Origin: Thermodesulfobacteriota bacterium | Lineage (GTDB): Bacteria; Desulfobacterota; QYQD01 | NCBI GenBank assembly: GCA_031082315.1 | Contig: JAVHLC010000008.1 | Coordinates: forward strand, 82,908-146,907 | DNA: 64,000 nucleotides | Direction: 5' to 3' | Shown here: in pieces, positions 18,406 through 27,093 of the stretch | Layout: the number at the start of each line of letters is the position of its first letter | Numbering within the stretch: the stretch's first letter is position 1 | Program-made: the position numbers and the translations under genes | The notes under the pieces: generated by a model | What the model was told of the DNA's origin: nothing | Seen by the model: only the letters and a program-made list of their open reading frames with translations | Database searches by the model: none

Positions 18406-20307
18406 ATGCTCGACTTTATGCGTAGGCACACCCGTGCCTGGCTTATCAAGATCATCCTGGTGGCTGTCATCCTGGTCTTTATATTCTGGGGTGTGGGCAC
18501 CATACGCGCCCGGCGTGCCGACATGGTGGCGGAAGTAAACGGCCTGATTATAACCAGGGCTGATTACCAGAGGGCCTATAATAACGCCCTGAAAAACTAT
18601 CAGCAGATCTACGGGGACGCCCTGTCCGGGGACCTGCTTAAGAAGATGAACCTGGATAAGGTGGTTCTGGATGGTATTATAAAGGACGTCCTGGCACAGG
18701 AAGGTGCGGCAGGTCTGGATATCCGGGTGAGCGATGAAGAGATCAACGAGTATATCCGCAGTATGCCGGTATTCAATGAAGGAGGCCGGTTTAGCGAGGA
18801 AAGGTACCGGGGGGTTCTGGAAAATGCACGCATGACCCCGGCTGCCTTTGAAGAGGATTTGCGTAAGGAGCTTCTCTGGGCCAAGGTGGCAGATACGCTG
18901 GGCCGGTTGGCCAAGGTATCGGATGACGAGGTCTGGAATGCCTTTCAGTACGCCAATCGCCGGATAAATCTGGCCTATATCCCGTTTACGGCAGCGGCTT
19001 TTAAGAACCAGGTCAAAGTAGAGTCGCCCGCCCTCCGGCAGTATTTTACCGGCCATCAGGAGGATTATCGTGTGCCGGCCCGGGTGCGGGTGCGGCTGGC
19101 CCGTTTTCTTTTCAAGGACTATGCGCCTAAGGTCAATGTGTCGCCGGCAGAGGTAGAGAACTACTATAAAAGTAATACGGAGGCATTTAGAGAACCGGAA
19201 AGGCGAAGGGTAAGCCATATCTTTTTTGCCCTGAAGCCTGCGGCGACGGATGAAGAGATAGCCAGGACCCAGACCAGGGCCGAAGAGGCACTTAAGAAGG
19301 CCGGATCCGGCGAGGATTTTGCCGCGCTGGCCAGGCAGTTTTCCGAAGACAAAAGCGCCCTCAGGGGTGGAGACCTCGGATACTTACGGCAGGGGACTAC
19401 GGATCCCTCTTTCGAAAAGGTGGTTTTTTCCCTGGAAAAGGGAGGCATCAGCCCGGTGGTGAGAAGTAAGGCCGGGCTGCATATTATCAAGGTGACTGAG
19501 GTCGTCACCTCCGCGGTAAAACCCTTGGCCGCAGTGGCTGCGGATGTCAAAAGGGTCCTGACCGAAAATAAGGTCCGGGAGTTCGCAATGGCCGGGGCGG
19601 CAAGGACATACGAACAGATTATACGCTCAGGCGGTCTCGATAGATACGCAAGGGTGCAAAACCTTCCTCTGACAGAGACCGGCTTTTTTTCTGAACAGGA
19701 TGAAGTGGATGGAGTAGGCCGCGAGGCAGGCTTTAACCGCGCTGCCCTGGCCCTGAAAAAGGGAGAGGTAAGCTCTTTGATTAAACTGCCCCAGGGTTAT
19801 TTTGTCTGTGAGGTTATGGAGAGAAGAGAGTCATTTATACCAAAATTAGAGGAGATCGAAGTAAAGGTAAAAGCAGACTTCACGGAGAATCAGGCTACAA
19901 AACTGGCTGAATCAGAGGCCAGTAAATTTATATCCGGCCTTAAGGGCGGGCAACAATTTTCTGATCTGATTCGCAAATACGGATTTTCGGTGCGCGAGAC
20001 CGGGTATATAGCTCCAACCGCCCTTTCCGGTAATGAATTTCCGTTCGCAAGGTCCGCGCAGGAACTGTCCATGCTGACACCGGCCCATCCGTATATCCAA
20101 CAACCGGTTAGAACAGGGGACGCCTTTTATGTTGTGAGCCTGGCCGGCACTAAAGAGGCCCCGAAGGAGCTTTACGAGACGCAGAAAGATGCCATAAAGG
20201 AAAAACTTCTACTTATGCAAAGGGACGTCATCTTAAAAGGGTGGCTGGACGGGTTAAAGAAGAAGGCTGAGATCGAGTATGGCGAGGAATTTGAGAAGTA
20301 CCGGTAA
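18406..20307 (+). CDS. ppiD: PpiD/SurA-type membrane-anchored peptidyl-prolyl isomerase
   Basis: A 633-residue periplasmic folding factor anchored in the inner membrane. A single transmembrane helix (about 12-33) is followed by a SurA-like N-terminal chaperone region beginning EVNGLIITRADYQRAYNN, a parvulin domain at about 262-365 (VSHIFFAL, ALARQFSEDKSA, GGDLGYLRQG, GLHIIKV), and a second chaperone-like half. Architecture and length fit PpiD. GGGAGGAAAGG gives a strong ribosome site. It follows aconitase closely. Its last ten codons recur in slightly diverged form at 34205-34238, beside the defence operon. Confidence 0.92.
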   Translation: MLDFMRRHTRAWLIKIILVAVILVFIFWGVGTIRARRADMVAEVNGLIITRADYQRAYNNALKNYQQIYGDALSGDLLKKMNLDKVVLDGIIKDVLAQEGAAGLDIRVSDEEINEYIRSMPVFNEGGRFSEERYRGVLENARMTPAAFEEDLRKELLWAKVADTLGRLAKVSDDEVWNAFQYANRRINLAYIPFTAAAFKNQVKVESPALRQYFTGHQEDYRVPARVRVRLARFLFKDYAPKVNVSPAEVENYYKSNTEAFREPERRRVSHIFFALKPAATDEEIARTQTRAEEALKKAGSGEDFAALARQFSEDKSALRGGDLGYLRQGTTDPSFEKVVFSLEKGGISPVVRSKAGLHIIKVTEVVTSAVKPLAAVAADVKRVLTENKVREFAMAGAARTYEQIIRSGGLDRYARVQNLPLTETGFFSEQDEVDGVGREAGFNRAALALKKGEVSSLIKLPQGYFVCEVMERRESFIPKLEEIEVKVKADFTENQATKLAESEASKFISGLKGGQQFSDLIRKYGFSVRETGYIAPTALSGNEFPFARSAQELSMLTPAHPYIQQPVRTGDAFYVVSLAGTKEAPKELYETQKDAIKEKLLLMQRDVILKGWLDGLKKKAEIEYGEEFEKYR

Positions 20308-20310
20308 GAC
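20278..20310 (+). repeat. 3' end of ppiD, direct repeat partner A
   Basis: These bases, covering the last codons (YGEEFEKYR and stop) plus two to three following bases, match 34205-34238 at all but three positions in the same orientation. Confidence 0.65.
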
Positions 20311-20322
20311 CGTTGGAGGATT

Positions 20323-22557
20323 TTAACCCGGAACGTCTCCTTTTCTGACCATGCTCAATACCCTGCCCAATTCTTCTATTTTGTAGGGCTTGGCTACGAT
20401 ACCACTGAATCCGTAACTCCTGAAGTCGGCCATAACCGGATCGTTGGAATAGCCGCTGGATACAACCGCCTTGACGGCAGGATCTATCTCCTGTAGTTTC
20501 TTGATAGCGTCCTTACCACCCATTCCTCCCGGTATAGTCAAATCCATGATGACTACATCAAAAGGCCTGCCTGACGACCTCGCTTTTATATACAGGTCTA
20601 TCGCCCCGACGCCGTCTTTGGCAAATTCCACCGTGTATCCCATGTGTTTCAACATCTCTCCGGCCACGTCTCTGACCACCTCTTCGTCGTCCATCAGGAG
20701 CACCATTCCTTCTCCTCCGATTATCTCCTCCTTTGGCTTTCCTCCAGCCACCATCCTTTCAGCAGAAGCAGGCAGATAGATAGAGAATTTCGTCCCAACC
20801 CCCAACTCAGATTCTACATCAATATATCCATCATGTTGTCTGACAATAGAATAGGTAATGGCGAGCCCCAGGCCGCTGCCTTTTTGTTTGGTAGTGAAAT
20901 AGGGATCAAATATCTTCTGAAGATGTGCCTTCGATATACCGATCCCCTCATCTTCAATAGATATTTTTACATATGCTCCTTCTTTAAGTGGCAGACCCTG
21001 CCCGGCATCCACGATTATATTTTCCGCCCCTACCTTAATTGTCCCGCCCTCCGGCATGGCCTGGAGGGCATTGATAATCAAGTTGTTGATAACCTGGTTT
21101 ATCTGCCCCTCATCCACGTCAAGCGGCCGGAGGTCGGCCGGGATGGAAAAATCACACTGGACATTGGAACCGGTCAGCGCAAACATGACGGAATCCCTGA
21201 ACAGTTCTGTAATCGAGGCTGCCTTCTTGACCGGCGCTCCGCCCCTGGAAAAGGTGAGCAGGTGTTGGGTCAGATCCCTGGCCTGCAGGGCCGCTTTTTC
21301 CGCTGCGGTTAACCTCTTGAAGGTTATGTCTTCGGATTGCATATGTATCATAGCCAGACCGATATTGCCTAAAATTCCGGTCAAGATGTTATTGAAATCA
21401 TGGGCAATACCACCCGCCAGAATGCCCACTGATTCGAGTTTCTGGGCCTTCAGGAGATTTTCTTCCATTTTTTTGCGCTCGGTGATATCTCTGGCGGTAG
21501 AGACTATATGTATGGTCTTACCCTCCCTGTCCTTTCTTACCGAGGCGCTGATAAGAACGGGGATCTCTTTGCCGTCTTTGGCCTTATAAAGCGTCTCACA
21601 ATTTCTTAATTCACCTTTAGCGATGAGTTCATCCAATCCTTCTCCCTTGAGGGGTGCGTCTCCCGCGAGAATCTTATCTGCGGGCCACCCAATTATCTCA
21701 TCTGCGCTGTACCCCAACATATCCAACGTGGCCCTGTTCACCGTCTCTATCACTCCTTGCGCATCGATTACGATCAGGGCATCAACGATGGATCTTATAA
21801 TATTGTCCGTATAGCCCTTGGCCTCTATCAATTCATCCCGGGAGTTTTTCAGATTGGTGGACATCTGGTTAAAAGCAGAGGCCAGTTCGCCTATCTCGTC
21901 CCGGGATATGACCTCTATTTTTGTGTTAAAGCGGCTGCCGGCGATCTCATGGGCTGCCTCCTTTAGTTTGATAATGGGTTTTACTAACTGTCTGCTGTAA
22001 AGTATGTTGAAAAGGCCCCCGACGATTATGCCGCCCATGGTTACCAGGATTATCTGCCTAATGCCTTTCGCCGTGGAGGTCTCTATACTTTTTAAGGAAT
22101 AACCGACTTGGGCCACTCCAGCCACCTCTGATCCCACCATAACCGGGACGCCGATGTCATATAACCGGCCTTCTGTGCCGGAATCGGTGATCCTAATATA
22201 CGGCCTGCCTGTGGCAAGGACATTATCCGGAACAGGGACTGCGTCCTTAATTACCTTGCCTACCCTGTTAAGATCGTTATGGACCCTCACCCGGCCTTCC
22301 TTATCCATGACCATGGCATAGACTACGTAATCCTGCCTGGAGATAGTATCGATGTAGTCCATAGTGTGAACAAATTTATCTGTAATAAATGCCTCCCTGC
22401 TTTCCTCGGCCAGGGTATTGGCTAGAATGAGACCCTGTTTTTTTAGCTCTTCTTTAAAGGTTTCAACTTCGCGTCGGATGGACAGGAAGGCAATGGTCCC
22501 GGTAACAGCGACTATTATTACTGTAAAGGCAAGGGCTAATTTTGTCCTAAGCTTCAT
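20323..22557 (-). CDS. Membrane hybrid histidine kinase (Cache-HAMP-PAS-HisKA-ATPase-REC)
   Basis: A 744-residue sensor kinase. Transmembrane helices lie near 8-26 and 168-190 around a small periplasmic Cache-like domain (VYAMVMDKEGRVRVHND). HAMP, PAS, HisKA with [13 protein letters not shown], HATPase_c with DEGIGI and GSGLGLAITYS, and a C-terminal receiver with VVIMDLTIPGGMGG follow. It converges with ppiD (15-nt gap). A PhnD-like periplasmic lipoprotein gene lies 107 nt upstream on the same strand and is a likely ligand-binding partner. There is no adjacent DNA-binding regulator, so output probably passes through its own receiver to a distant phosphotransfer protein. Confidence 0.94.
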   Translation of the reverse strand: MKLRTKLALAFTVIIVAVTGTIAFLSIRREVETFKEELKKQGLILANTLAEESREAFITDKFVHTMDYIDTISRQDYVVYAMVMDKEGRVRVHNDLNRVGKVIKDAVPVPDNVLATGRPYIRITDSGTEGRLYDIGVPVMVGSEVAGVAQVGYSLKSIETSTAKGIRQIILVTMGGIIVGGLFNILYSRQLVKPIIKLKEAAHEIAGSRFNTKIEVISRDEIGELASAFNQMSTNLKNSRDELIEAKGYTDNIIRSIVDALIVIDAQGVIETVNRATLDMLGYSADEIIGWPADKILAGDAPLKGEGLDELIAKGELRNCETLYKAKDGKEIPVLISASVRKDREGKTIHIVSTARDITERKKMEENLLKAQKLESVGILAGGIAHDFNNILTGILGNIGLAMIHMQSEDITFKRLTAAEKAALQARDLTQHLLTFSRGGAPVKKAASITELFRDSVMFALTGSNVQCDFSIPADLRPLDVDEGQINQVINNLIINALQAMPEGGTIKVGAENIIVDAGQGLPLKEGAYVKISIEDEGIGISKAHLQKIFDPYFTTKQKGSGLGLAITYSIVRQHDGYIDVESELGVGTKFSIYLPASAERMVAGGKPKEEIIGGEGMVLLMDDEEVVRDVAGEMLKHMGYTVEFAKDGVGAIDLYIKARSSGRPFDVVIMDLTIPGGMGGKDAIKKLQEIDPAVKAVVSSGYSNDPVMADFRSYGFSGIVAKPYKIEELGRVLSMVRKGDVPG

Positions 22558-22664
22558 ATCTCACGCCGAAAGTCAGTTCTGGGGAGCTAATGAGGTACGC
22601 CATAATCTATCCCCGCCTCTTTTATTACTCCGGTTTTTCATTACACGGGTCCAGCGGGCTGATA

Positions 22665-23591
22665 TCACCGTACGGGTATCGAATACTTACGAACCAGGTT
22701 ATCGATGCGTGACAATTCCTTGCCGGTAACGGCTATAAATCCGCTCCATTCGCACTCTTTCAGGACTTCTTCAGCCAGGGGGCTTCGGGGTCCTATTTTT
22801 AATAAGGCATTCCTGACCTTTTCCACCACCTCCCTGTCCACATCCTTCGAGGCCGCCAGCATCCAGCTCGGTAAGGGCACGGTATCGGCCACAATCCTCA
22901 GGTCAGTTTTAAAGTTGAACCTCTTTTTACCCTCCGGCCCCTCCACAAAATCTTTACATACGGCGCCGGCATCGTATTCCCCTAAAAATACGGACATGGC
23001 GTTATCGTCACAGTCCCCGCCGAACTCATGGCCTTTCAGGTCACGTCCGGGATCGATCCCGGCCTCTTTCAGGGTGATGTATGCGCCGGTGAACTTTGGC
23101 GTATTATGCGGGGCGCCAAATAAAAACGTCTTGCCTTTTAAATCGCTTAAGCCTTTAATAGAGCTATCCGCTCTGACGATGATTACCCCCCTTTCTTCAG
23201 TCTCCCCATCTTCCGATACGGCGATCGCCAAGGGATCAAAAAGAGCAATCTTTTTATTGTGCACGTATATGGAAAAGGCGTCCTGCAGGGTAAATGCCGC
23301 TGTATCCAATGCCTCATGAAAATCTTCTTCTGTTTCCAGGACAACCAGCTTTATATTCAGTCCGGTCTCCCTTGATAGATAATCTGCCAGCGGCGTAAAC
23401 ATGGTAAATGTATCCGGGGGACTCCAGCAGGGCTGGACAGCCAGTCTGAATACCGCTCTTTTGTCTCCCGCCGTTTCTGAGGCCGCTTTTTTCCCGATGG
23501 CCGTCTCTTCGTTTTTAGTACACCCGCCGGCCGTTAAGATTCCAATGAAAAAAAATATAAAAAAGCCTGTTATTGCCTTGGCCATCTCCAT
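22665..23591 (-). CDS. PhnD-like periplasmic substrate-binding lipoprotein
   Basis: About 308 residues from the ATG chosen here, which has AGGGA upstream; an in-frame ATG 14 codons earlier lacks a site. A signal helix ends in LTAGGC, a lipobox, so the mature protein is lipid-anchored at the Cys. The rest resembles the phosphate/phosphonate-binding PhnD family: LAVQPCWSP near the start, YLSRETGLNIKLVV, a GLSDLKGKTFLFG segment, and GAVCKDFVEG. No ABC permease or ATPase is nearby; instead a hybrid kinase follows on the same strand. It is therefore more likely a sensor partner than an importer component. The ligand is not deducible. Confidence 0.85.
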   Translation of the reverse strand: MEMAKAITGFFIFFFIGILTAGGCTKNEETAIGKKAASETAGDKRAVFRLAVQPCWSPPDTFTMFTPLADYLSRETGLNIKLVVLETEEDFHEALDTAAFTLQDAFSIYVHNKKIALFDPLAIAVSEDGETEERGVIIVRADSSIKGLSDLKGKTFLFGAPHNTPKFTGAYITLKEAGIDPGRDLKGHEFGGDCDDNAMSVFLGEYDAGAVCKDFVEGPEGKKRFNFKTDLRIVADTVPLPSWMLAASKDVDREVVEKVRNALLKIGPRSPLAEEVLKECEWSGFIAVTGKELSRIDNLVRKYSIPVR

Positions 23592-23759
23592 GCTTTCCCT
23601 ATACCGTTTTTGTCCGATTTTTCTCTCCTGCATGTGGTGGGGCCCCTTTGGCCGGCTTATTGTTCCGGTTAGTCAATAACAATTCTACTGTTTAATTATC
23701 AGGCATGGAGCCGTAGATTGTCAACGAAAATTGACCCCTTCATGGTGTTCAACAAAATC

Positions 23760-23788
23760 TTGACATACAACCCTGCAAAAGTTAAACT
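23760..23788 (+). promoter_or_regulatory. Probable promoter and operator of the vapBC pair
   Basis: TTGACA at 23760-23765, a 17-base spacer, and TAAACT at 23783-23788. The -10 region is inside AAAAGTTAAACTTTT, followed by a second AGTTCAACT half-site repeat, the sort of palindrome that VapB/AbrB antitoxins bind for autorepression. Confidence 0.65.
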
Positions 23789-23822
23789 TTTATTTAGTTC
23801 AACTTTAAAAGAGGTAACGCCA

Positions 23823-24104
23823 ATGCCTATTGTAAAAACCTCGGCCAAAGGACAGATCGTCATACCGGCAGCAATCAGGAAAAAGCTTAAGATAAAACCC
23901 GGCCAGAAGGTCAACCTGACCCTTGTGGAAGATAAGGCGGTCATCACCCCTCTTCCAGAAGACCCAATCAAATCCTTAAGGGGTATTCTGAAAGGGAAGC
24001 CTTCCATGACCAAGGCATTATTGGAAGATAGAAAGAAAGAGGTTGAACGTGAAGAAAAAGACATTGCTCGACTCCTTCGCCGTTCTCGCCTGGCTCCAAA
24101 ATGA
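23823..24104 (+). CDS. vapB: AbrB/MazE-type antitoxin (VapB)
   Basis: A 93-residue antitoxin starting at the ATG with AGAGGT upstream. The swapped-hairpin DNA-binding domain is clear: VKTSAKGQIVIPAAIRKKLKIKPGQ-type sequence, followed by VNLTLVEDKAVITPL. The C-terminal half is a charged toxin-binding tail. The reading frame overlaps the downstream PIN-domain gene by 56 nt. It should bind and neutralise the toxin and repress the shared promoter. An upstream in-frame extension to 23718 lacks a ribosome site and runs through the promoter, so I reject it. Confidence 0.9.
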   Translation: MPIVKTSAKGQIVIPAAIRKKLKIKPGQKVNLTLVEDKAVITPLPEDPIKSLRGILKGKPSMTKALLEDRKKEVEREEKDIARLLRRSRLAPK

Positions 24105-24453
24105 GAAAGGATCGCAACAGGTGGAAGACCTTTTGTACCGGGCTCAGGGAGGCAATGAACAGGTTATATTGAATATTATCAACCTGGGCGAAATCTTTTA
24201 TCGCTGTGCCCGGGTGCAGGACATCTCCTTTGCCAGGGGAATTCTGGAAGAGATCAGGCTCCTTCCGATCAGGATTTATTCCTGTCCTGACGATCTGGTT
24301 CTGACGGCCGCAGAAATCAAGGCCGGCTATCCTATGGCTTACGCCGATGCATTCATTGTAGCTACGGCTTTAAAAGAAAACGCTACCATAATTACCGGCG
24401 ATGCGGAGTTCAAACAAGTGGAGCATCTGGTAAAGATCGACTGGTTGGGCTGA
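24049..24453 (+). CDS. vapC: PIN-domain toxin (VapC family)
   Basis: A 134-residue PIN-domain ribonuclease. Acidic residues expected at the metal site are visible: D in LLDSFAVLAWL near the N-terminus, E in NLGEIFYR, and DAFIVATAL with a following D in TGDAEF near the C-terminus. The GTG start has AAAGAGG six bases upstream; the TTG two codons earlier has no space for one. It overlaps its antitoxin gene, indicating translational coupling. VapC toxins usually cleave tRNA or rRNA, but the target is not predictable. Confidence 0.9.
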   Translation: MKKKTLLDSFAVLAWLQNEKGSQQVEDLLYRAQGGNEQVILNIINLGEIFYRCARVQDISFARGILEEIRLLPIRIYSCPDDLVLTAAEIKAGYPMAYADAFIVATALKENATIITGDAEFKQVEHLVKIDWLG

Positions 24454-25061
24454 CCCGGATATTATTGACTTAGGCTATTTCAAAAATGCTACACAAAAGG
24501 AGTAATAATTCACCGGATGCACGAATTACTGCGTATGGAATATACCGACTACACTGCTATCCCTTCAAATAAATACAAGCTCAAGCTTCCGCAAGCACCG
24601 GCCAAGGCCCCTAATCAAAGTCTTTGAAAAAACCTATACCTTGGATGTCTGGTGTGCCTACAAGCATGGGTCTATCCAGAAGCCTATTGCCTTCTTCACA
24701 CGACGTCTAAGGGAGTAATGCGCGTCCATATATCCGTTTACTGAAGCCGGAATATCCTTGACCATCCGTTTGATTTCATGATATTGCTCATCTATTCTCA
24801 CTCAAAGACAGGCCAAAAATGAAAACGCAGCCGGGATACAGGAATCCGGGTTGTCTCAGAAAGAACTGGCCCGACGGGTAGGAACATCCCCACAGCAAAT
24901 CAGCCGCCGGAGGCGAGACCATGAAATTATTTGAAAGATGGCCCGGTCTCTCACGGCTTGAAGGCTCCCAAGTTACTGAATTACTTAAGGGATTGTCCCA
25001 GAATACTAACATTGCGACCTGTGAGGGGCTTTAAATGAAAAACTCAATGTTTAAGAGAGCC
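24454..25061. pseudogene. Degenerate spacer with remnants of small genes
   Basis: No intact gene is supported. At about 24807-24934 (plus strand) an XRE-type helix-turn-helix is readable, GLSQKELARRVGTSPQQISR, without a start and stopping abruptly; it resembles a HigA/HTH antitoxin. At about 24610-24718 another fragment reads EKTYTLDVWCAYKHGS to a stop, without a start. A 36-codon frame at 24518-24628 has no good ribosome site. Together this looks like a decayed accessory patch between VapBC and the defence operon. Confidence 0.6.
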
Positions 25062-27089
25062 TTATGCCGTCTTGTCAGGACTATACTGCCAACCACGAAT
25101 CTCCGCCTCTTCCCAAGCTTTTTTGCAGGGAATACTCAGTGCAATGCTGGGCTCTTTCCCTTTCCGAAGAAATTTTCCCATATTAAAGCACTGACTGCGC
25201 GCCTTCGGTGTCAGAAAATTGCGGTCCTTAAGCCACTTAGATAGGGTAAACCACGCCTCATCATCTTTACTTTTGCAGAATTCAATTGTTTCTGCTTCGC
25301 TTGAGATATTCGGGTTATATTCTGATTTTCTGCTTCCAAGGATATACTCATCCCGTACGTTTGCTGGAAGCGAAAAATTTTTCTCTTTCAGTCTGTTCCA
25401 GCACTCTTCCCTTTTGCAATACTCCGTTACATTCTGTTGTGTGTCACGAATATGATTATTTACAATTTGTGATATGTGTTCCAATACATCAAGAATCGAA
25501 TCGCTGACTATCTGTTTCTGCCAAATCTTTTCAATATCAATCCGCAAATCTGTAAGGTGGAACAACCATGATAAGCTATAAGAAACAATGTTGTGATGAT
25601 ATCCTTGGAAGCCCTGCCTGCGAACGATCTTTTCCATAGAATTCCAGAGTATAAGTAAGCCAACTGTTTTTTTGAAAAAAGAAACCCAGTCTTCTTCTTT
25701 TTGTTCCCTCAACCATTCATTGAACCGTCCAAAATTTTTCTGTCCTCCCAAGCTAACTACATGTGGAAGTCTAAGGTATGTGTTCCAAACTTTTCCGAAC
25801 TTGATCTTATCAAACTTCTGGTTTTTAGGTCTGAGAGCATCAAACTGACGTTTTTGTGCGGGAGTTCTGGCATTCAGATTCCTGAATTCTTCGTAACTGC
25901 CACGGGCACGTTCGTAGAACCAATAGGTCTGCTGGGAACCTCCGGTAGGGTCAGGCGCTAAGATGTTGTTAGAAATATTCTGGATTTCCGGATGAGGTGC
26001 CTGATTTGCAGCAAGATCAGCCAACTGAACTTTATTCTGGGTATTTGAATACTCACTAATCTTAGGTACAATTTTGGGTATATCTTCCGGATTGTTTATA
26101 ACTGTCAATTTCATCTGAACAAATATATTGTCAATATTTGCCCTATCTTTCTTTCTGGAATGATAAAGGGATGCTGTGGTCTGTCCGCCATTGACGATTT
26201 GGAAATCTTCGGCACTAACCAGTCCGAATCCAGCTTCTGAAGATGTGACTTCAACACTTCTGGCAAAAACCGTAATGCCATTGTTATAAGCGCAGAACAT
26301 ATCTGGTTCCTTAAGTATGGTCTCTCTGATTCCCTTGTTGACATTGCCGCGAGCTGAAAGAAACACTCTCACATTCATATCGAGCATTTTGATTCCCCAT
26401 CTGGCATACATATCAGCAAGAGCTGAGCCAGGAATAAATCCAAGATAAGTAGAATAGTGGTCTGTTTCATTTTTTTTTAATACACATGGCAATGGTCCAC
26501 CGCAGTATTCCACAAACTCAATAGTTATCTTCTCTCTTTCCCCCGTTCGATAAAAATGGCATGTTCTTTCAATATCCCAGACGGTACGGATAATTTCAAT
26601 ACCATCAATCTCATCAATATCCGCAGGTTTTTTTTGAGTTATTCCGTCTGTAATAACAACAATTTTTGCAGTCCGGATATCATCTTTGCATTCCGATATA
26701 AGTGTGGCAAGTTCATGTGCCTCATTAGAGATATCAATTTTGTTATATAAACCTTTAAGACTTCGCGTCAAAAAATTTGTCGCACTTTTGAATAAAGAGT
26801 TGATTTCATCATTAGCAACTTTGGCTTTTGACGGATCATCATGATCCAAGAAGTGTGATACGATTAGTGTAATATCCTTAAATTCATCATCATAATGGTA
26901 ACCGTCGACTTTCATGCCTTTGCTCTTGTATGGACAGGGAACCAGACTCTCTATTTCTCCATATTCCTCCAGAATATTCCCCATTTTTTCAACAAAGACT
27001 TCTTCTCTGAGTGCCTCATAGGCATGAGCTTCAGCCCTTATTTCATCATGAAAGTCTCTGGAGAAATCAATCACTTCATTGGCAATCAT
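25062..27089 (-). CDS. AIPR-family protein (abortive phage resistance)
   Basis: A 675-residue cytoplasmic protein of the AIPR family, named for plasmid-borne abortive infection proteins. The core of the domain is recognisable at about 220-350: GFIPGSALADMYARWG, NVRVFLSARGNVNKGIRETI, FCAYNNGITVFA and FQIVNGGQTTASLYHSR. It is the last gene of the defence operon, 4 nt after the PD-(D/E)XK gene. AIPR proteins accompany many restriction-like systems; the biochemical activity is not settled. The gene is AT-rich compared with the housekeeping genes around it, like the rest of the operon. Confidence 0.92.
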   Translation of the reverse strand: MIANEVIDFSRDFHDEIRAEAHAYEALREEVFVEKMGNILEEYGEIESLVPCPYKSKGMKVDGYHYDDEFKDITLIVSHFLDHDDPSKAKVANDEINSLFKSATNFLTRSLKGLYNKIDISNEAHELATLISECKDDIRTAKIVVITDGITQKKPADIDEIDGIEIIRTVWDIERTCHFYRTGEREKITIEFVEYCGGPLPCVLKKNETDHYSTYLGFIPGSALADMYARWGIKMLDMNVRVFLSARGNVNKGIRETILKEPDMFCAYNNGITVFARSVEVTSSEAGFGLVSAEDFQIVNGGQTTASLYHSRKKDRANIDNIFVQMKLTVINNPEDIPKIVPKISEYSNTQNKVQLADLAANQAPHPEIQNISNNILAPDPTGGSQQTYWFYERARGSYEEFRNLNARTPAQKRQFDALRPKNQKFDKIKFGKVWNTYLRLPHVVSLGGQKNFGRFNEWLREQKEEDWVSFFKKTVGLLILWNSMEKIVRRQGFQGYHHNIVSYSLSWLFHLTDLRIDIEKIWQKQIVSDSILDVLEHISQIVNNHIRDTQQNVTEYCKREECWNRLKEKNFSLPANVRDEYILGSRKSEYNPNISSEAETIEFCKSKDDEAWFTLSKWLKDRNFLTPKARSQCFNMGKFLRKGKEPSIALSIPCKKAWEEAEIRGWQYSPDKTA

Positions 27090-27093
27090 CCCA

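Noticed and set aside
18370..19218. A 282-codon minus-strand frame opposite ppiD
   Set aside because: It runs antisense to a clear PpiD coding sequence and has no domain or ribosome site.
24518..24628. A 36-codon frame as a small gene
   Set aside because: The AAGGAG upstream is too far from the ATG and the protein resembles nothing; it lies in a decayed patch.
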